Shown piece after piece: positions 52,100 to 61,510 of a DNA stretch of 64,000 nt (position 1 is its first letter; each line of letters starts with the position of its first letter). The position numbers and the translations under genes are program-made. The notes under the pieces were generated by a model. That model worked only from the letters and a program-made list of their open reading frames with translations, had not been told where the DNA came from and did no database searches. This DNA comes from Desulfofustis glycolicus DSM 9705 (GTDB taxonomy: Bacteria > Desulfobacterota > Desulfobulbia > Desulfobulbales > Desulfocapsaceae). The stretch is taken from contig NZ_FQXS01000013.1 of assembly GCF_900130015.1 (NCBI RefSeq), positions 1-64,000 on the forward strand. Reading direction: 5' to 3'.

Positions 52100-53476
52100 T
52101 CACTTCCCATCAAACAATACGGTAAGAAATTCTTGGATCGTTGCAACCCCGATCGGCTCGAGGGTGGAACGATTCCTGATGCGCTCGACATTGGTCCGCG
52201 GCATCAGGAACCGCGAAAAACCGATTCTCTCGGCCTCCCGGACCCGCTGCTCCATGTTGCCGACAGCCCTGATCTCCCCGGCCAAGCCGACTTCTCCGCA
52301 GACCACTGTATCGGCGGCAACCGGCTTATCGAGGAGACTCGAGGCAAGCGCCCCGATGACACCCAGGTCAAGAGCCGGCTCATCGATACGGATTCCGCCG
52401 GCGATATTGAGAAATATATCGTGCCCATAGAAATCCATCCCGGCCTTCTTTTCCAGTACCGCGCAGAGCAGCGCCAGACGCTGGGGATCTGCACCGGCGG
52501 CGGTTCTCCTGGCCGTTCCCAGGTTGGTCGGACTCACCAGGGCCTGCACTTCGACAAGAATCGGGCGGGTTCCCTCCAAGCTGGCCAGCACCACCGAACC
52601 GGCAACATCGAGGGGCCGTTCGGCAAGAAACAGCTCGGACGGGTTGGCCACCGGCACCAACCCTTCTTCCTTCATTTCAAAGACACCGATTTCGTTGGTC
52701 GAGCCAAATCGGTTTTTCACTGTCCGTAAAATTCTGAAGGCATGGCTCCGTTCACCCTCGAAATAGAGTACCGTATCCACCATGTGCTCCAGGATACGTG
52801 GCCCCGCCAAGACCCCCTCCTTGGTCACGTGGCCGACCAGGATAACCGGAATATTCTCGGTTTTCGCCAGTTCGAGAAGTACTGCAGCCGATTCACGGAC
52901 CTGCGTGACCGAACCGGGGGCCGACGGATAATCGGCACAACTCAGGGTCTGAATAGAATCAACGGCCAACAACGACGGTCTGACCTCTCTCGTCATCGCA
53001 CTGATCTGTTCAACCGAATTTTCGGTGGCAAGCAAGTGGTTGTCATGCAGGGCCGATAGTCGCCGCGCCCGCAATTTGATTTGATGAGCCGACTCTTCGC
53101 CGGAGACGTAGAGTACCGTATGTCCCTGAACCGCCAGCGCCGAGAGGATCTGCAGCAGCAGCGTCGACTTGCCGATCCCCGGGTCACCGCCGATCAGTAC
53201 CACGGAGCCGGGAACAATGCCGCCACCGAGCACCCGATCCATCTCGTTGATGCCGATTATTACCCGCTCACTGTCCTGATCCGGCGCCGCCGTCAAAGGC
53301 AGCGGCGCAGCCGGCGAGGAGGTTCGGCGAAGTTTCGCTGCGGCAGCCGGTCGGCGGTGTTCGATGAGACTTTCCCACTGCCCGCATGCCGGGCAGCGGC
53401 CAAACCAGCGACCACTTTCATGGCCGCACTCACGACAGGTGAACACTGTTTTTTCCTGTTTTTTTCGAGTCGCCAT
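52100..53476 (-). CDS. radA: DNA repair protein RadA (Sms)
   Basis: 458 residues from ATG 53476, with AGGA seven bases upstream. It has the N-terminal zinc finger CRECGHESGRWFGRCPACGQ, Walker A IGGDPGIGKSTLLLQIL, the RadA-specific KNRFGSTNEIGVFEM motif and a Lon-like C-terminal domain (GHDIFLNIAGGIRIDEPALD). It is a helicase-like branch-migration factor in recombination. A palindromic repeat is inserted 18 bases upstream of the ATG, between the Shine-Dalgarno site and any upstream promoter. Confidence 0.95.
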   Translation of the reverse strand: MATRKKQEKTVFTCRECGHESGRWFGRCPACGQWESLIEHRRPAAAAKLRRTSSPAAPLPLTAAPDQDSERVIIGINEMDRVLGGGIVPGSVVLIGGDPGIGKSTLLLQILSALAVQGHTVLYVSGEESAHQIKLRARRLSALHDNHLLATENSVEQISAMTREVRPSLLAVDSIQTLSCADYPSAPGSVTQVRESAAVLLELAKTENIPVILVGHVTKEGVLAGPRILEHMVDTVLYFEGERSHAFRILRTVKNRFGSTNEIGVFEMKEEGLVPVANPSELFLAERPLDVAGSVVLASLEGTRPILVEVQALVSPTNLGTARRTAAGADPQRLALLCAVLEKKAGMDFYGHDIFLNIAGGIRIDEPALDLGVIGALASSLLDKPVAADTVVCGEVGLAGEIRAVGNMEQRVREAERIGFSRFLMPRTNVERIRNRSTLEPIGVATIQEFLTVLFDGK

Positions 53477-53494
53477 CACGTTGTCCTGTAGCGA

Positions 53495-53635
53495 GAGCCA
53501 TTTGCAAAACAATCTTTTCGCCCAAACTCTGCGTTATGCTCAAAATTTTATCCTCGGAATATCATGTATATGCCTGCGGTAAAATTTTTCGCATGCCTTG
53601 ATTTTGAACGAAAATCTAAGTTTTGCAAAAGGCTC
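53495..53635. repeat. MITE-like palindromic repeat, copy D (alpha type)
   Basis: 141 bp, identical at every position to 27502-27642. It is flanked on both sides by GCGA (53491-53494 and 53636-53639), consistent with a 4-bp target-site duplication different from that of copy B. It lies in the divergent region between radA and the EI24 gene. Confidence 0.9.
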
Positions 53636-53764
53636 GCGAGATTTCTTTTTTTGGAGCTTTACTGGAAGGAGTCAGTGCCTATCGTTTGCAACTGTACCAA
53701 GAGCAGGATTGCTTGTTAAGGATTATTTCTCGTAAAAACGCACCTTTTCGACTGGTTAACAGAT

Positions 53765-54574
53765 ATGTCGCAAGCCCAGTTCAAGACGTCGAAGTGGATT
53801 TCCCTGGGGAGCTCACTCTCCTTTCTGCTACGCAGCACTAGCCTGATCGGCTGGTCGCTTGGTCTGACATTGGCTACCGTACTGCTGACCTGGCTCGGCT
53901 TTCTCATGACCACCGACCTGATCGATTCTCTGACCGGTTCGTTTCTTACCGCCGAACCGGTCCGCGAAGGCTGGCTTGGCTGGCTGAAGTACAGCGGCTG
54001 GTGGCTCGCCACTGCATTATTTCTCTTCGTTTCCCGGGTTATCTCGTTTTTCGTGGCGTTCCTGCTCGCCTATACCCTTACCTCTCCGTTTTACTCTTTT
54101 CTCAGCGCTGCTGCGGAAAAACGCTATCTCGGCGACGCCTTTGAAGACGACGGCGGGTTGAGTATCGCCGGCATCTGCCGCGATCTACTAGAAGGGATGA
54201 AGATTGCCGGGTTCGGCATTGTCCTGACCATTGTCGCGCTACTGATCAGCTTTATCCCGCTGTTTGGTCAGTTGGCCGTGGTCTTTCTCTATACTTGTTA
54301 CGCTACCCTGATGTTCATCGATTATCCCTCTTCACGGAAGCGATGGCATCTGAGCCGCAAGCTTTCCTGGCTGCGCAACAACCTTGCCGCCAGCCTCCGG
54401 CTCGGGATCCTGCCGGCACTGATCGGCATGATCCCGGTTGCCAACGTGTTGCTCATGGCCCTGCTCTTTCCCTTGCTGACCGTGCATGCCACACTCAACT
54501 TCTGTCGAATCGAACGGAGCGGTGTTACGCCCGGACACGATGGGCCGGCTGCCGCTAAACCAACTCCCGCATAA
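53765..54574 (+). CDS. EI24/CysZ-like integral membrane protein
   Basis: 269 residues with four to five hydrophobic segments. RVISFFVAFLLAYTLTSPFY and SAAAEKRYLGDAFEDDGGLS then IVALLISFIPLFGQLAVVFL fit the EI24 domain family, which includes the sulfate permease CysZ. A sulfate-transport role is only a possibility. The gene ends inside hemW (20-base convergent overlap). Its upstream region contains the alpha-type palindromic repeat. Confidence 0.75.
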   Translation: MSQAQFKTSKWISLGSSLSFLLRSTSLIGWSLGLTLATVLLTWLGFLMTTDLIDSLTGSFLTAEPVREGWLGWLKYSGWWLATALFLFVSRVISFFVAFLLAYTLTSPFYSFLSAAAEKRYLGDAFEDDGGLSIAGICRDLLEGMKIAGFGIVLTIVALLISFIPLFGQLAVVFLYTCYATLMFIDYPSSRKRWHLSRKLSWLRNNLAASLRLGILPALIGMIPVANVLLMALLFPLLTVHATLNFCRIERSGVTPGHDGPAAAKPTPA

Positions 54575-55679
54575 CGACGTTGGCCAGTTTACGGCCACGG
54601 GTGGTCAGCCGCCAGCGCACCCCGTCACGATACAGCAGTCCGTCGGCGGAGAGGGTGTCGAGCTCAGCTCCGTAGATATCTTGCAGTCGACAACCGAAGC
54701 GTTGATCAAGACGATCGTCCGAAATTCCTTCATTAAGCCGTAATCCCATTATTACCGTTTCCCGAAAGGAGGCCTGCCGATCCAAGCGTTCCCGTGAGAA
54801 AACAGGCGACGTGCCGGCCTCGATGAGTTCGCAATAACTGCGCGGGTCAGCTATTCGGCCGCATCGCTCGCCGTTCAGGTAACTCACCGCCGCCGCTCCG
54901 CAGCCGAGGTACTCCTCGTTGCGCCAATACACCAGATTGTGACGACAACCACAGCCCGGCTGCCGAAAGTTTGATACTTCATACTGTTCGAACCCGGCCA
55001 GCGTACAAAGTTCCATGGTGATGTCATCCATGGCCAGGATCTGATCCTCATCCGGCAGATGCAGTTCACCTCGACGATGCAGGCGGAAGAAGGGCGTTTT
55101 GTCATCGATGCTCAACTGATAAATCGACAGATGCTCCGGCGAGCACTCGATGGCCCGAGACAGCGAATCGCGCCAGCTTGCCGTTGTTTGCCCCGGCAAG
55201 CCATACATCATATCCAGGCTAATCGTGTCGATACCCGATCGACGAGCGACCTGAACGGCACGCTCAGCCTGGTGAGCATCATGGACACGTCCGAGCAGCG
55301 CCAATTCCTCTGTGTTGAACGACTGGACACCAATGGAAAGCCGGTTGACGCCGTATCGGCGCAATTCATCGAGGTCACGCTCGACAAGCGATTCCGGATT
55401 GCTCTCAAGGGTTATTTCGGCATCATCAGCAAAGCCGAACACATCAGCACAGGCAGTGAGAATCTGGTGGAGCAGTAAATCATCCAGGACAGTCGGAGTT
55501 CCGCCGCCGATAAAGAGCGTGCTGAGGGTGCGCCGCAATGCCGCCGGCGTCATTTCGATCTCCCGCATCAAGGCGCGACAATATCGTGCATGCAAATGAT
55601 CATAGCCGGCTATCGAAGCAAACGAGCAATAGTGACACTTGCTGGAGCAAAAAGGGATGTGCAGGTAGAGGCTCGTCAC
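54555..55679 (-). CDS. hemW: Radical SAM heme chaperone HemW
   Basis: 374 residues. LHIPFCSSKCHYCSFASIAG holds the C-x3-C-x2-C cluster motif plus following phenylalanine typical of the HemN-like/HemW group; LSTLFIGGGTPTVLDDLL, ITLESNPESLVERDLDELRR, GVNRLSIGVQSFNTEELALL and MYGLPGQTTASWRDSL follow. The longer C-terminal domain of true HemN is absent, so heme trafficking is more likely than coproporphyrinogen oxidation. The start is GTG 55679, overlapping the radC stop (GTGA). Confidence 0.88.
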   Translation of the reverse strand: MTSLYLHIPFCSSKCHYCSFASIAGYDHLHARYCRALMREIEMTPAALRRTLSTLFIGGGTPTVLDDLLLHQILTACADVFGFADDAEITLESNPESLVERDLDELRRYGVNRLSIGVQSFNTEELALLGRVHDAHQAERAVQVARRSGIDTISLDMMYGLPGQTTASWRDSLSRAIECSPEHLSIYQLSIDDKTPFFRLHRRGELHLPDEDQILAMDDITMELCTLAGFEQYEVSNFRQPGCGCRHNLVYWRNEEYLGCGAAAVSYLNGERCGRIADPRSYCELIEAGTSPVFSRERLDRQASFRETVIMGLRLNEGISDDRLDQRFGCRLQDIYGAELDTLSADGLLYRDGVRWRLTTRGRKLANVVMRELV

Positions 55680-56422
55680 AGAAACTTACTGCTCTCGTGA
55701 GACTGACAGACCGAAGTACACCAGCCACCGATCTCGGCCATAATCCCTTCATCGGCAAAACTGAAGCAACCATCGCCGATAATGAGGTGGTCGAGTAGCC
55801 TGATGTGCATCAACGAGCAGAGCAAACAGAGCGTCCTGGTAAGCGTTCGATCCTGGGCGGAAGGGGAAACGGAGCCGGATGGATGATTATGAGCGACCAC
55901 CAACGCAGCGGCATTGTGTGCCAGGGCCCGTCGCACGATTTCACGGGGATAAACGGTGTTGACGTTTACCGTCCCTTCGGCAACCACCTCGGAATCGATG
56001 ATCGCCAGCGAAGAATCGAGATAGAGGACGGTGAAGACTTCCCGCTGCAACCCGCGCATCGAGTGCAGGAGGTAATTGGTTACGTCTTGTGATGAGGTAA
56101 TATATGACTTGTTGCGTAACCGGGACTGCAGATAACGATCAGCGGCGGCCTTTATAAACGACAGGGCAAAACTGTTCTTCGGCCCGACTCCCTCAACGTC
56201 CCGCAACTCTCCGATTTCGGCGTCAAGAACCGCCGCAAAGCTACCGAACCGTTTCAACAGGGCCCGCGACTGCACTTTGCAATCTTTCCGCGGCGTACCA
56301 AAAGAAAGCAGCAACTCCAACACTTCCGCATCGGCCAACGCAGGCAAGCCATGCTCAAGGAAGCGATCACGGAGTCTGGCGCGATGTCCCGCCCCTCTGG
56401 TTTGCCAGTGCTCGTGATCCAT
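55676..56422 (-). CDS. radC: RadC family protein (JAB/MPN domain)
   Basis: 248 residues from ATG 56422. A helix-hairpin-helix part (IGELRDVEGVGPKNSFALSF) precedes the MPN domain with the JAMM zinc motif AHNHPSGSVSPSAQDRTLTR (H-x-H-P-x-G then S-x2-D) and the conserved E-V-V-A-E-G strand. Despite the historic name, its DNA repair role is unproven. It starts five bases after gatB and overlaps hemW by four bases, so gatB-radC-hemW form one transcript. Confidence 0.9.
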   Translation of the reverse strand: MDHEHWQTRGAGHRARLRDRFLEHGLPALADAEVLELLLSFGTPRKDCKVQSRALLKRFGSFAAVLDAEIGELRDVEGVGPKNSFALSFIKAAADRYLQSRLRNKSYITSSQDVTNYLLHSMRGLQREVFTVLYLDSSLAIIDSEVVAEGTVNVNTVYPREIVRRALAHNAAALVVAHNHPSGSVSPSAQDRTLTRTLCLLCSLMHIRLLDHLIIGDGCFSFADEGIMAEIGGWCTSVCQSHESSKFL

Positions 56423-56426
56423 TGTT

Positions 56427-57851
56427 CTAGCCGGCCAACTCCTTGGTAAGCAGATCGTTAACGAGTTTCGGGTTGGCCTTTCCTTTGGTTTGTTGCATAA
56501 CCTGACCGACAAAATATCCCAGTAATTTTTGTTTGCCGCCACGAAACTCGGCCACCTGTTGCGGGTTATCCTGGATAATCGAACGAATCACGAGCCGTAA
56601 TTCGTCTTCGTCGGAAACCTGGAGTAGATTCTTTTCCTTGACGATCGTTGCGGCATCGGTGCCGTTGACAAGCATCTCGCTCAGTATCGTTTTGGCGATT
56701 TTGCCGCTGATTGCCCCGCTCTCGATCAGATCAAGCAGCTCCGCAAGCATTTCAGGGGTGACCTGGCAGTCCGCAATATCGCCTCCCTTGACCTCCTTGA
56801 GCAGCTCGGTCAAGACCCAATTGGCTACCTTTTTAGCATCCCGGAACCGCTGGACTACCGCCTCGAAATAGTCCGCCCGTTCACGGGACTCGGTGAGCAG
56901 GAGGGCATCATAATCGGATAGGCCGTAAACCTCGATAAAGCGCCGTCGGCGATCGTCGGGAAGCTCCGGCAGGGTCACCCTTATCTGCTCAATCCACTGC
57001 TCGGTAAGGGTAACCGGAACAAGATCCGGACACGGGAAATAGCGATAGTCGTGTGCGTCTTCCTTGCCGCGCATGGATTCCGTTTTTCCGGTATCAGGAT
57101 TCCACAGCAGGGTTTGCTGAACTACCGGCTCACTTTCCAGCAGGAGGTCTCGTTGCCGACGCTGCTCATATTCCAGGGCCGCCTGAACGTTGCGAAATGA
57201 ATTCATGTTCTTCAGCTCCGTCCGCGTGCCCAATTCCTGTTGACCGACCGGTCTGAGCGAGATATTTGCATCGCAACGAAAACTCCCTTCCTGCATATTT
57301 CCGTCGCAGACATCCAGGTAGCGCAGGATTGCATGGATCTTTTTCAAGTACGCAGCTGCTTCCTGGGGGGAGCGGATATCCGGTTCAGAGACGATTTCCA
57401 GTAAGGGGGTGCCGGTACGATTCAAATCGACGAAGGAATGAGGATCCCGTTCATCATGTATCAGCTTGCCGGCATCCTCCTCCATATGAATTCGGGTAAT
57501 TCCGATGCGTCGACTGATACCCTGCGTTTCTATATCGATAAAACCGTGCTCAATGATCGGCTTGTCAAATTGCGAAGTCTGGTATCCTTTCGGCAGGTCC
57601 GGATAAAAATAGTTCTTCCGGGCAAACTGGCTGGTGGCACGAATCTGGGCATTGGTTGCCAGGCCAACTTTGATCGCGCAATCCACAACCTTTTTGTTCA
57701 ACACCGGCAGTACCCCCGGTAAACCGAGGCATACGGGACACGTATGCGTGTTCGGCGGTGAACCGAACGCGGTTGAACAACCACAGAATATTTTCGACTC
57801 GGTTTTTACTTGAGCATGAATCTCAAGACCGATAACCGTTTCAAAATCCAT
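56427..57851 (-). CDS. gatB: Aspartyl/glutamyl-tRNA(Asn/Gln) amidotransferase subunit B
   Basis: 474 residues. [20 protein letters not shown] then [20 protein letters not shown] (zinc-site cysteines), [20 protein letters not shown], and the [20 protein letters not shown] block are diagnostic. A C-terminal YqeY-like tail is present. It amidates Glu-tRNA(Gln) or Asp-tRNA(Asn) with GatA and GatC, which are not in the window. AAGGA lies four bases before the ATG. Confidence 0.95.
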   Translation of the reverse strand: MDFETVIGLEIHAQVKTESKIFCGCSTAFGSPPNTHTCPVCLGLPGVLPVLNKKVVDCAIKVGLATNAQIRATSQFARKNYFYPDLPKGYQTSQFDKPIIEHGFIDIETQGISRRIGITRIHMEEDAGKLIHDERDPHSFVDLNRTGTPLLEIVSEPDIRSPQEAAAYLKKIHAILRYLDVCDGNMQEGSFRCDANISLRPVGQQELGTRTELKNMNSFRNVQAALEYEQRRQRDLLLESEPVVQQTLLWNPDTGKTESMRGKEDAHDYRYFPCPDLVPVTLTEQWIEQIRVTLPELPDDRRRRFIEVYGLSDYDALLLTESRERADYFEAVVQRFRDAKKVANWVLTELLKEVKGGDIADCQVTPEMLAELLDLIESGAISGKIAKTILSEMLVNGTDAATIVKEKNLLQVSDEDELRLVIRSIIQDNPQQVAEFRGGKQKLLGYFVGQVMQQTKGKANPKLVNDLLTKELAG

Positions 57852-57873
57852 ACGATCCTTCCTACTGTGTTAA

Positions 57874-58015
57874 GGGAGCTAGAAAAATTCGGAATTTCGT
57901 TCAAGATTGAGGCGCGCAAGAAAATTTTACCGCAGGTATATGCTTGATATTCAGAAGATAAAATTTGATTGCGCAACGATGAGCTTGGATGAAATGATAA
58001 TTTTTCAAGGTTCCC
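57874..58015. repeat. MITE-like palindromic repeat, copy E (beta type, reversed)
   Basis: 142 bp in opposite orientation to the other copies: it starts GGGAGCTAGAAAAATTCGG and ends TTTTTCAAGGTTCCC. The core (TTTTACCGCAGGTATATGCT) corresponds to the reverse complement of the shared core. It sits upstream of gatB, between it and the converging end of the 58098 gene region. Confidence 0.85.
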
Positions 58016-58097
58016 GTAAATATGTGACCGGCCCACGCCACTCGTCTAGTCAGGGGAAACAAACCGTGTCGGGTGAGCCGTTAACACGCACCGACTC

Positions 58098-58646
58098 TTA
58101 CATTTTTGCGTCTGCTTTCTCAACCCAGTGCCTGATCTGGCTGAGTTCGGTTGGCCATTCGCTCCCGGCTCGGACCTCAAGATAGAGGCGAAACAAGTCA
58201 TCGATGATGCGGACCAACTCCTCAAAGAGAAAGATCTTCTCCAGGATCATTCCCTCCGTCTCCTCGGGAGGTGCTGTCTGATCAGCCGAAGAGGCGGCAG
58301 TTTTCGGTGGTCGAACGCTTCGATACTCGAAAAGAGACGCGCCAAGTGTTACATTCCACTCGTATTCTCCCTTAACGATATGAATTCGCGCCTGTTCGAG
58401 CTTTTTGCCGGTTCTGAGCCCGGTTCGCGCTTCTCTCAGCTCTGTCTGGAGTCCGCTGCAGACCAAGCGTTCACTATATTCGGCTTCCCCGATTTCAAGA
58501 AGCATGTGTTTTTCAAAGACGACGGCGATATCGCCAACTCCCGGTATTTCAACAGATCCGCCCCGCTCTTCGCTCTTCCACCAGAGCCAGGTCAGAAATT
58601 CTTGCCCGAAAAATCTTTTTTCTGTTATTAAATCGACAAGATCCAT
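58098..58646 (-). CDS. RdgC C-terminal-like protein
   Basis: 182 residues. The opening EKRFFGQEFLTWLWWKSEER is like the C-terminal half of RdgC-like proteins of anaerobic deltaproteobacterial groups (from memory, G-x-E-F-L-x-W-L-W). No membrane helix or signal. GGAGA and AGGTG precede the ATG at 58646, so it is translated on its own. The frame is the same as that of the upstream RdgC-like gene; the frame is open from the stop at 58761 to this ATG apart from that UGA. The function may be DNA binding linked to the partner. Confidence 0.55.
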   Translation of the reverse strand: MDLVDLITEKRFFGQEFLTWLWWKSEERGGSVEIPGVGDIAVVFEKHMLLEIGEAEYSERLVCSGLQTELREARTGLRTGKKLEQARIHIVKGEYEWNVTLGASLFEYRSVRPPKTAASSADQTAPPEETEGMILEKIFLFEELVRIIDDLFRLYLEVRAGSEWPTELSQIRHWVEKADAKM

Positions 58647-58760
58647 GGATGAATCACCTCTCTCCCGGCAAACGCTTAGCCCTTCAGTAGCACGGCCGTG
58701 GGCGGCATACGCCTCTGGAATGGTATGTTTGGCAAACCAACGATTGATCGTGACGGCTGA

Positions 58761-59366
58761 TCAGATAAAAAGTTGCGGACTCATCGACTCCAAAGGAACA
58801 GGTGACTCCGAAACGAGTAACTTTTCAGCAGTATTATAGGGTATTTGCTGAACGAGCAGCAAGCCGAAACAATCCTTGAAATAATCTTCAAGTACCGTGT
58901 GGGCCTTTTTGTTAGTTGTAAAAAAAAGCAGGCTGTTATCGGAAAGGTTCCAGCAAAGATCATAAACCGTCGGTACCGGTATTGCCTTAGCCGTCAACTC
59001 CGCTCTGACCCGCTCTTTAATTTCAATCCGTGCCGCCCTACCCAGTTTAGGGATCTGCCGCTGTCTCCGAACACGCTCTTCTTCCTTGGCGATAAACTTT
59101 TTTAGCACGGCCGGTGAGACCTTTCTTTCATCTGTGCGCAGCGAAAGGACAATGTAATCCCCGTTACGAAACGAAGCATACTCAAAGGCCGCATCGAACA
59201 TATTGAGTACCGAAACCCAGCCGACTGAATACTCATCGGTCGTCTCGTCGATATCGCGAAAAGCATAGGCCGAAATTCGCCTGGCTATGAATTCCAAAGG
59301 GTTTTCGGGCAAATCACCCGTAACGGCAAACCGTACAAAACTTGCCGAACCACTCATTAAGCCCAT
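58761..59366 (-). CDS. RdgC-like protein (N-terminal part)
   Basis: 201 residues. It starts MGLMSGSASFVRFAVTGDLP and contains FKKFIAKEEERVRRQ-like FIAKEEERVRRQRQIPKLGR and RAARIEIKERVRAELTAKAI PVPTVYDLCWN in two parts, the nucleoid-associated RdgC pattern (conserved R-x-E-I-K-x-x-V-x-x-E-L). Full RdgC of enterobacteria is ~300 residues and forms a ring around DNA; this one ends early with TGA at 58761 and is followed by a second gene resembling the missing half. It may be a naturally split system or a relic of one gene. Confidence 0.65.
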   Translation of the reverse strand: MGLMSGSASFVRFAVTGDLPENPLEFIARRISAYAFRDIDETTDEYSVGWVSVLNMFDAAFEYASFRNGDYIVLSLRTDERKVSPAVLKKFIAKEEERVRRQRQIPKLGRAARIEIKERVRAELTAKAIPVPTVYDLCWNLSDNSLLFFTTNKKAHTVLEDYFKDCFGLLLVQQIPYNTAEKLLVSESPVPLESMSPQLFI

Positions 59367-59578
59367 GAAGGCACCTTCCCAAAAAAAGAATCGGACGGAT
59401 CAGCGAACAACCGCTGCCAGCAATTGCGAAACAGAAGGATTGATTTATATCATTGTCTGGCCATTGTCACAAGTCGTGAACAAAACTCGATCGCGCTGAA
59501 TTATCTTTTTTCACTCAAGATTGGCCGGGTGAACCTGCGCCGGAATGCCCGTGCGAACGAGCTTGCGGACATTTTTCC

Positions 59579-59607
59579 TTGACACGGGTACGTCTCTTTA
59601 GTAAATA
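59579..59607 (+). promoter_or_regulatory. Sigma70-type promoter for the tRNA pair
   Basis: TTGACA at 59579-59584, a 17-base spacer and TAAATA at 59602-59607. The -35 is a perfect match and spacing is ideal. The predicted start (about 59614) is a few bases before tRNA-Lys. Confidence 0.8.
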
Positions 59608-59620
59608 ACAGTGCCTCACA

Positions 59621-59696
59621 GGGTCGTTAACTCAGTCGGTAGAGTATCTGCCTTTTAAGCAGAGAGTCGTTGGTTCGAGTCCAACACGACCCACCA
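59621..59696 (+). tRNA. tRNA-Lys (anticodon TTT)
   Basis: Acceptor GGGTCGT pairs with ACGACCC; the anticodon stem TCTGC/GCAGA encloses loop CTTTTAA giving TTT; the T-arm GTTGG-TTCGAGT-CCAAC is canonical, and CCA is encoded at 59694-59696. It reads AAA and AAG. Confidence 0.96.
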
Positions 59697-59706
59697 GAAA
59701 ATGACG

Positions 59707-59784
59707 GTCCCCATCGTCTAGTCAGGTCCAGGACACCGGCCTTTCACGCCGGCAACACCGGTTCAAATCCGGTTGGGGACGCCA
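59707..59784 (+). tRNA. tRNA-Glu (anticodon TTC)
   Basis: Acceptor GTCCCCA pairs with TGGGGAC; the anticodon stem CCGGC/GCCGG encloses CTTTCAC giving TTC; the T-arm ACCGG-TTCAAAT-CCGGT is canonical and CCA is encoded. It lies 10 bases after tRNA-Lys, so both share one promoter and the terminator that follows. Confidence 0.96.
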
Positions 59785-59791
59785 CTGATAC

Positions 59792-59826
59792 GCCGCATCA
59801 GGACAAATTCTGATGCGGCTTTTTTT
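59792..59826 (+). terminator. Rho-independent terminator of the tRNA operon
   Basis: Ten-base-pair stem GCCGCATCAG/CTGATGCGGC with an 8-base loop (GACAAATT) followed by TTTTTTT. It begins seven bases after tRNA-Glu. Confidence 0.92.
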
Positions 59827-59840
59827 CGCCCCCCTATTCA

Positions 59841-61490
59841 TTACCGTACTTCGCTATCAGTTGGCGCTAAAATGAACGGCAATTTTTTTACCGAAAATTC
59901 CCACGGCTTTCCATCATGACGACGTTTCAACACCGTCCAATGCAGGAAATCGTTCGATTTATCCGGGTAATCGAGACAGAAGTGCAACCCGCGCGACTCC
60001 TTGCGCAGTCGCGCTGATTCGACGATCAACAGGGAGACATGACCAATATTTCTCAATTCAATCATGTTTTTCGAAACATGGTGGGAGCGATAATGATCTT
60101 CAATCTCTGCAACTACCTCGACTAACCGTTGCTTTGCCAAAGCTAACCGCTTTTCGCTCCTGACGATTCCCACATAATTCCACATGATTCGGCGAATAAT
60201 ATCCCAGTTGTGGCTAATTATGACCTCCTCATCGAGTTCCTCACTTCCCCCCGAGTGCCATTGAGGCACTGAAGTTTCCCAGACTCGGTTGTCGCTCTCC
60301 CTCTTCTCTAAACAAAAGGAGGCGGCCCTCTCGGCATATGCTACGGCCTCCAGAAGTGAATTGGAGGCAAGCCGATTCGCGCCATGCAACCCGGTGCATG
60401 AAACCTCGCCAAGAGCCAACAAAGAACCTATCGAAGAAAGACCTTTATGGTTTACCAACACTCCGCCGCAGAGGTAGTGGGCAGCCGGCACTACCGGCAA
60501 AAGATCGTTCGTTATATCGATGCCATAACTTAAGCACCGTTCATAGATTGTCGGAAATCTTTGTTTTATGAAACTGGGCTCCATGTGCCGCAGGTCGAGA
60601 AAGACACAATCAGCACCGCTCTCCTTCATTTCTCGATCTATCGATCGTGCGACAATATCACGAGTGGCAAGCTCACCTCTTTTATCATATTTATCCATAA
60701 ACGTACGCCCTTGACTGTCCAGGAGACGAGCCCCCTCACCGCGGACCGCCTCGGAAATCAGGAAATTCTTTGCTTTCGGATGAAACAGACAGGTCGGATG
60801 GAATTGTACAAATTCCATATTAGCAATATCGGCTCCAGCCCGATAAGCCAGGGCAACTCCATCTCCGGTGGCAATGTCAGGGTTGCTCGTATATAAATAC
60901 ACTTTGCCTGCACCACCGGTACACAAAATGGTATACCGCGACGTATAAGGTGCAACCCTGTCGTCGGGCCCAATCACATAGGCACCAAAACAACGTCGAT
61001 TTTCCCCTTCGCCACTGACCAAAAGGTCAACAGCCGTGTGATTCTCTTGTAATATTATGTTGTTATGCTGTTTTGCCTGGTATAGCAAGGCTGTTTCTAT
61101 TTCTTTTCCTGTGAGATCATATGCATGAGCCACCCGCCTATGACTATGACCTCCTTCCTTTCCCAAGCTCAACCGGTCACTTCCCTGTTCAGTGACGAAC
61201 CGGACACCATATCCAATTAAATCAGCTATCCGTTCACGCCCGACAGAGACAACCTGGCTCACAACATCGTAATCACACAAACCATCTCCAGATAGAAGAG
61301 TATCTGCTATGTGATTCTCGCAACTGTCACTGTCGTCGAGAACCGCAGCGATTCCCCCTTGAGCGAGATTTGTCGCCGTATCACTTTCCGCCTTTTTCGT
61401 TATAACGATAACCTTCCCGTGATCCGCAACACGTAAAGCGTAGGACAACCCGGCAATCCCGCTACCCACGACCAAAAAATCACAATCCAC
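59841..61490 (-). CDS. nadB: L-aspartate oxidase
   Basis: 549 residues. FAD-binding FLVVGSGIAGLSYALRVADH, the TNLAQGGIAAVLDDSDSCEN segment, EFVQFHPTCLFHP, GARLLDSQGRTFM and the late LYLCGGVLVN-type AAHYLCGGVLVNHKGLSSIG and GLHGANRLASNSLLEAVAYA are the L-aspartate oxidase/fumarate reductase flavoprotein signature. It oxidises aspartate to iminoaspartate for quinolinate and NAD synthesis. The start is GTG 61490, about 20 bases from the parS site. nadA and nadC are not in the window. Confidence 0.95.
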   Translation of the reverse strand: MDCDFLVVGSGIAGLSYALRVADHGKVIVITKKAESDTATNLAQGGIAAVLDDSDSCENHIADTLLSGDGLCDYDVVSQVVSVGRERIADLIGYGVRFVTEQGSDRLSLGKEGGHSHRRVAHAYDLTGKEIETALLYQAKQHNNIILQENHTAVDLLVSGEGENRRCFGAYVIGPDDRVAPYTSRYTILCTGGAGKVYLYTSNPDIATGDGVALAYRAGADIANMEFVQFHPTCLFHPKAKNFLISEAVRGEGARLLDSQGRTFMDKYDKRGELATRDIVARSIDREMKESGADCVFLDLRHMEPSFIKQRFPTIYERCLSYGIDITNDLLPVVPAAHYLCGGVLVNHKGLSSIGSLLALGEVSCTGLHGANRLASNSLLEAVAYAERAASFCLEKRESDNRVWETSVPQWHSGGSEELDEEVIISHNWDIIRRIMWNYVGIVRSEKRLALAKQRLVEVVAEIEDHYRSHHVSKNMIELRNIGHVSLLIVESARLRKESRGLHFCLDYPDKSNDFLHWTVLKRRHDGKPWEFSVKKLPFILAPTDSEVR

Positions 61491-61510
61491 CTCAACACCT
61501 CACTTAATAA

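Noticed and set aside
58761-58763. Selenocysteine readthrough of the UGA in the RdgC-like gene
   Set aside because: No convincing SECIS-like hairpin was seen after the UGA, and the following gene has its own Shine-Dalgarno site; kept only as a split-gene observation.
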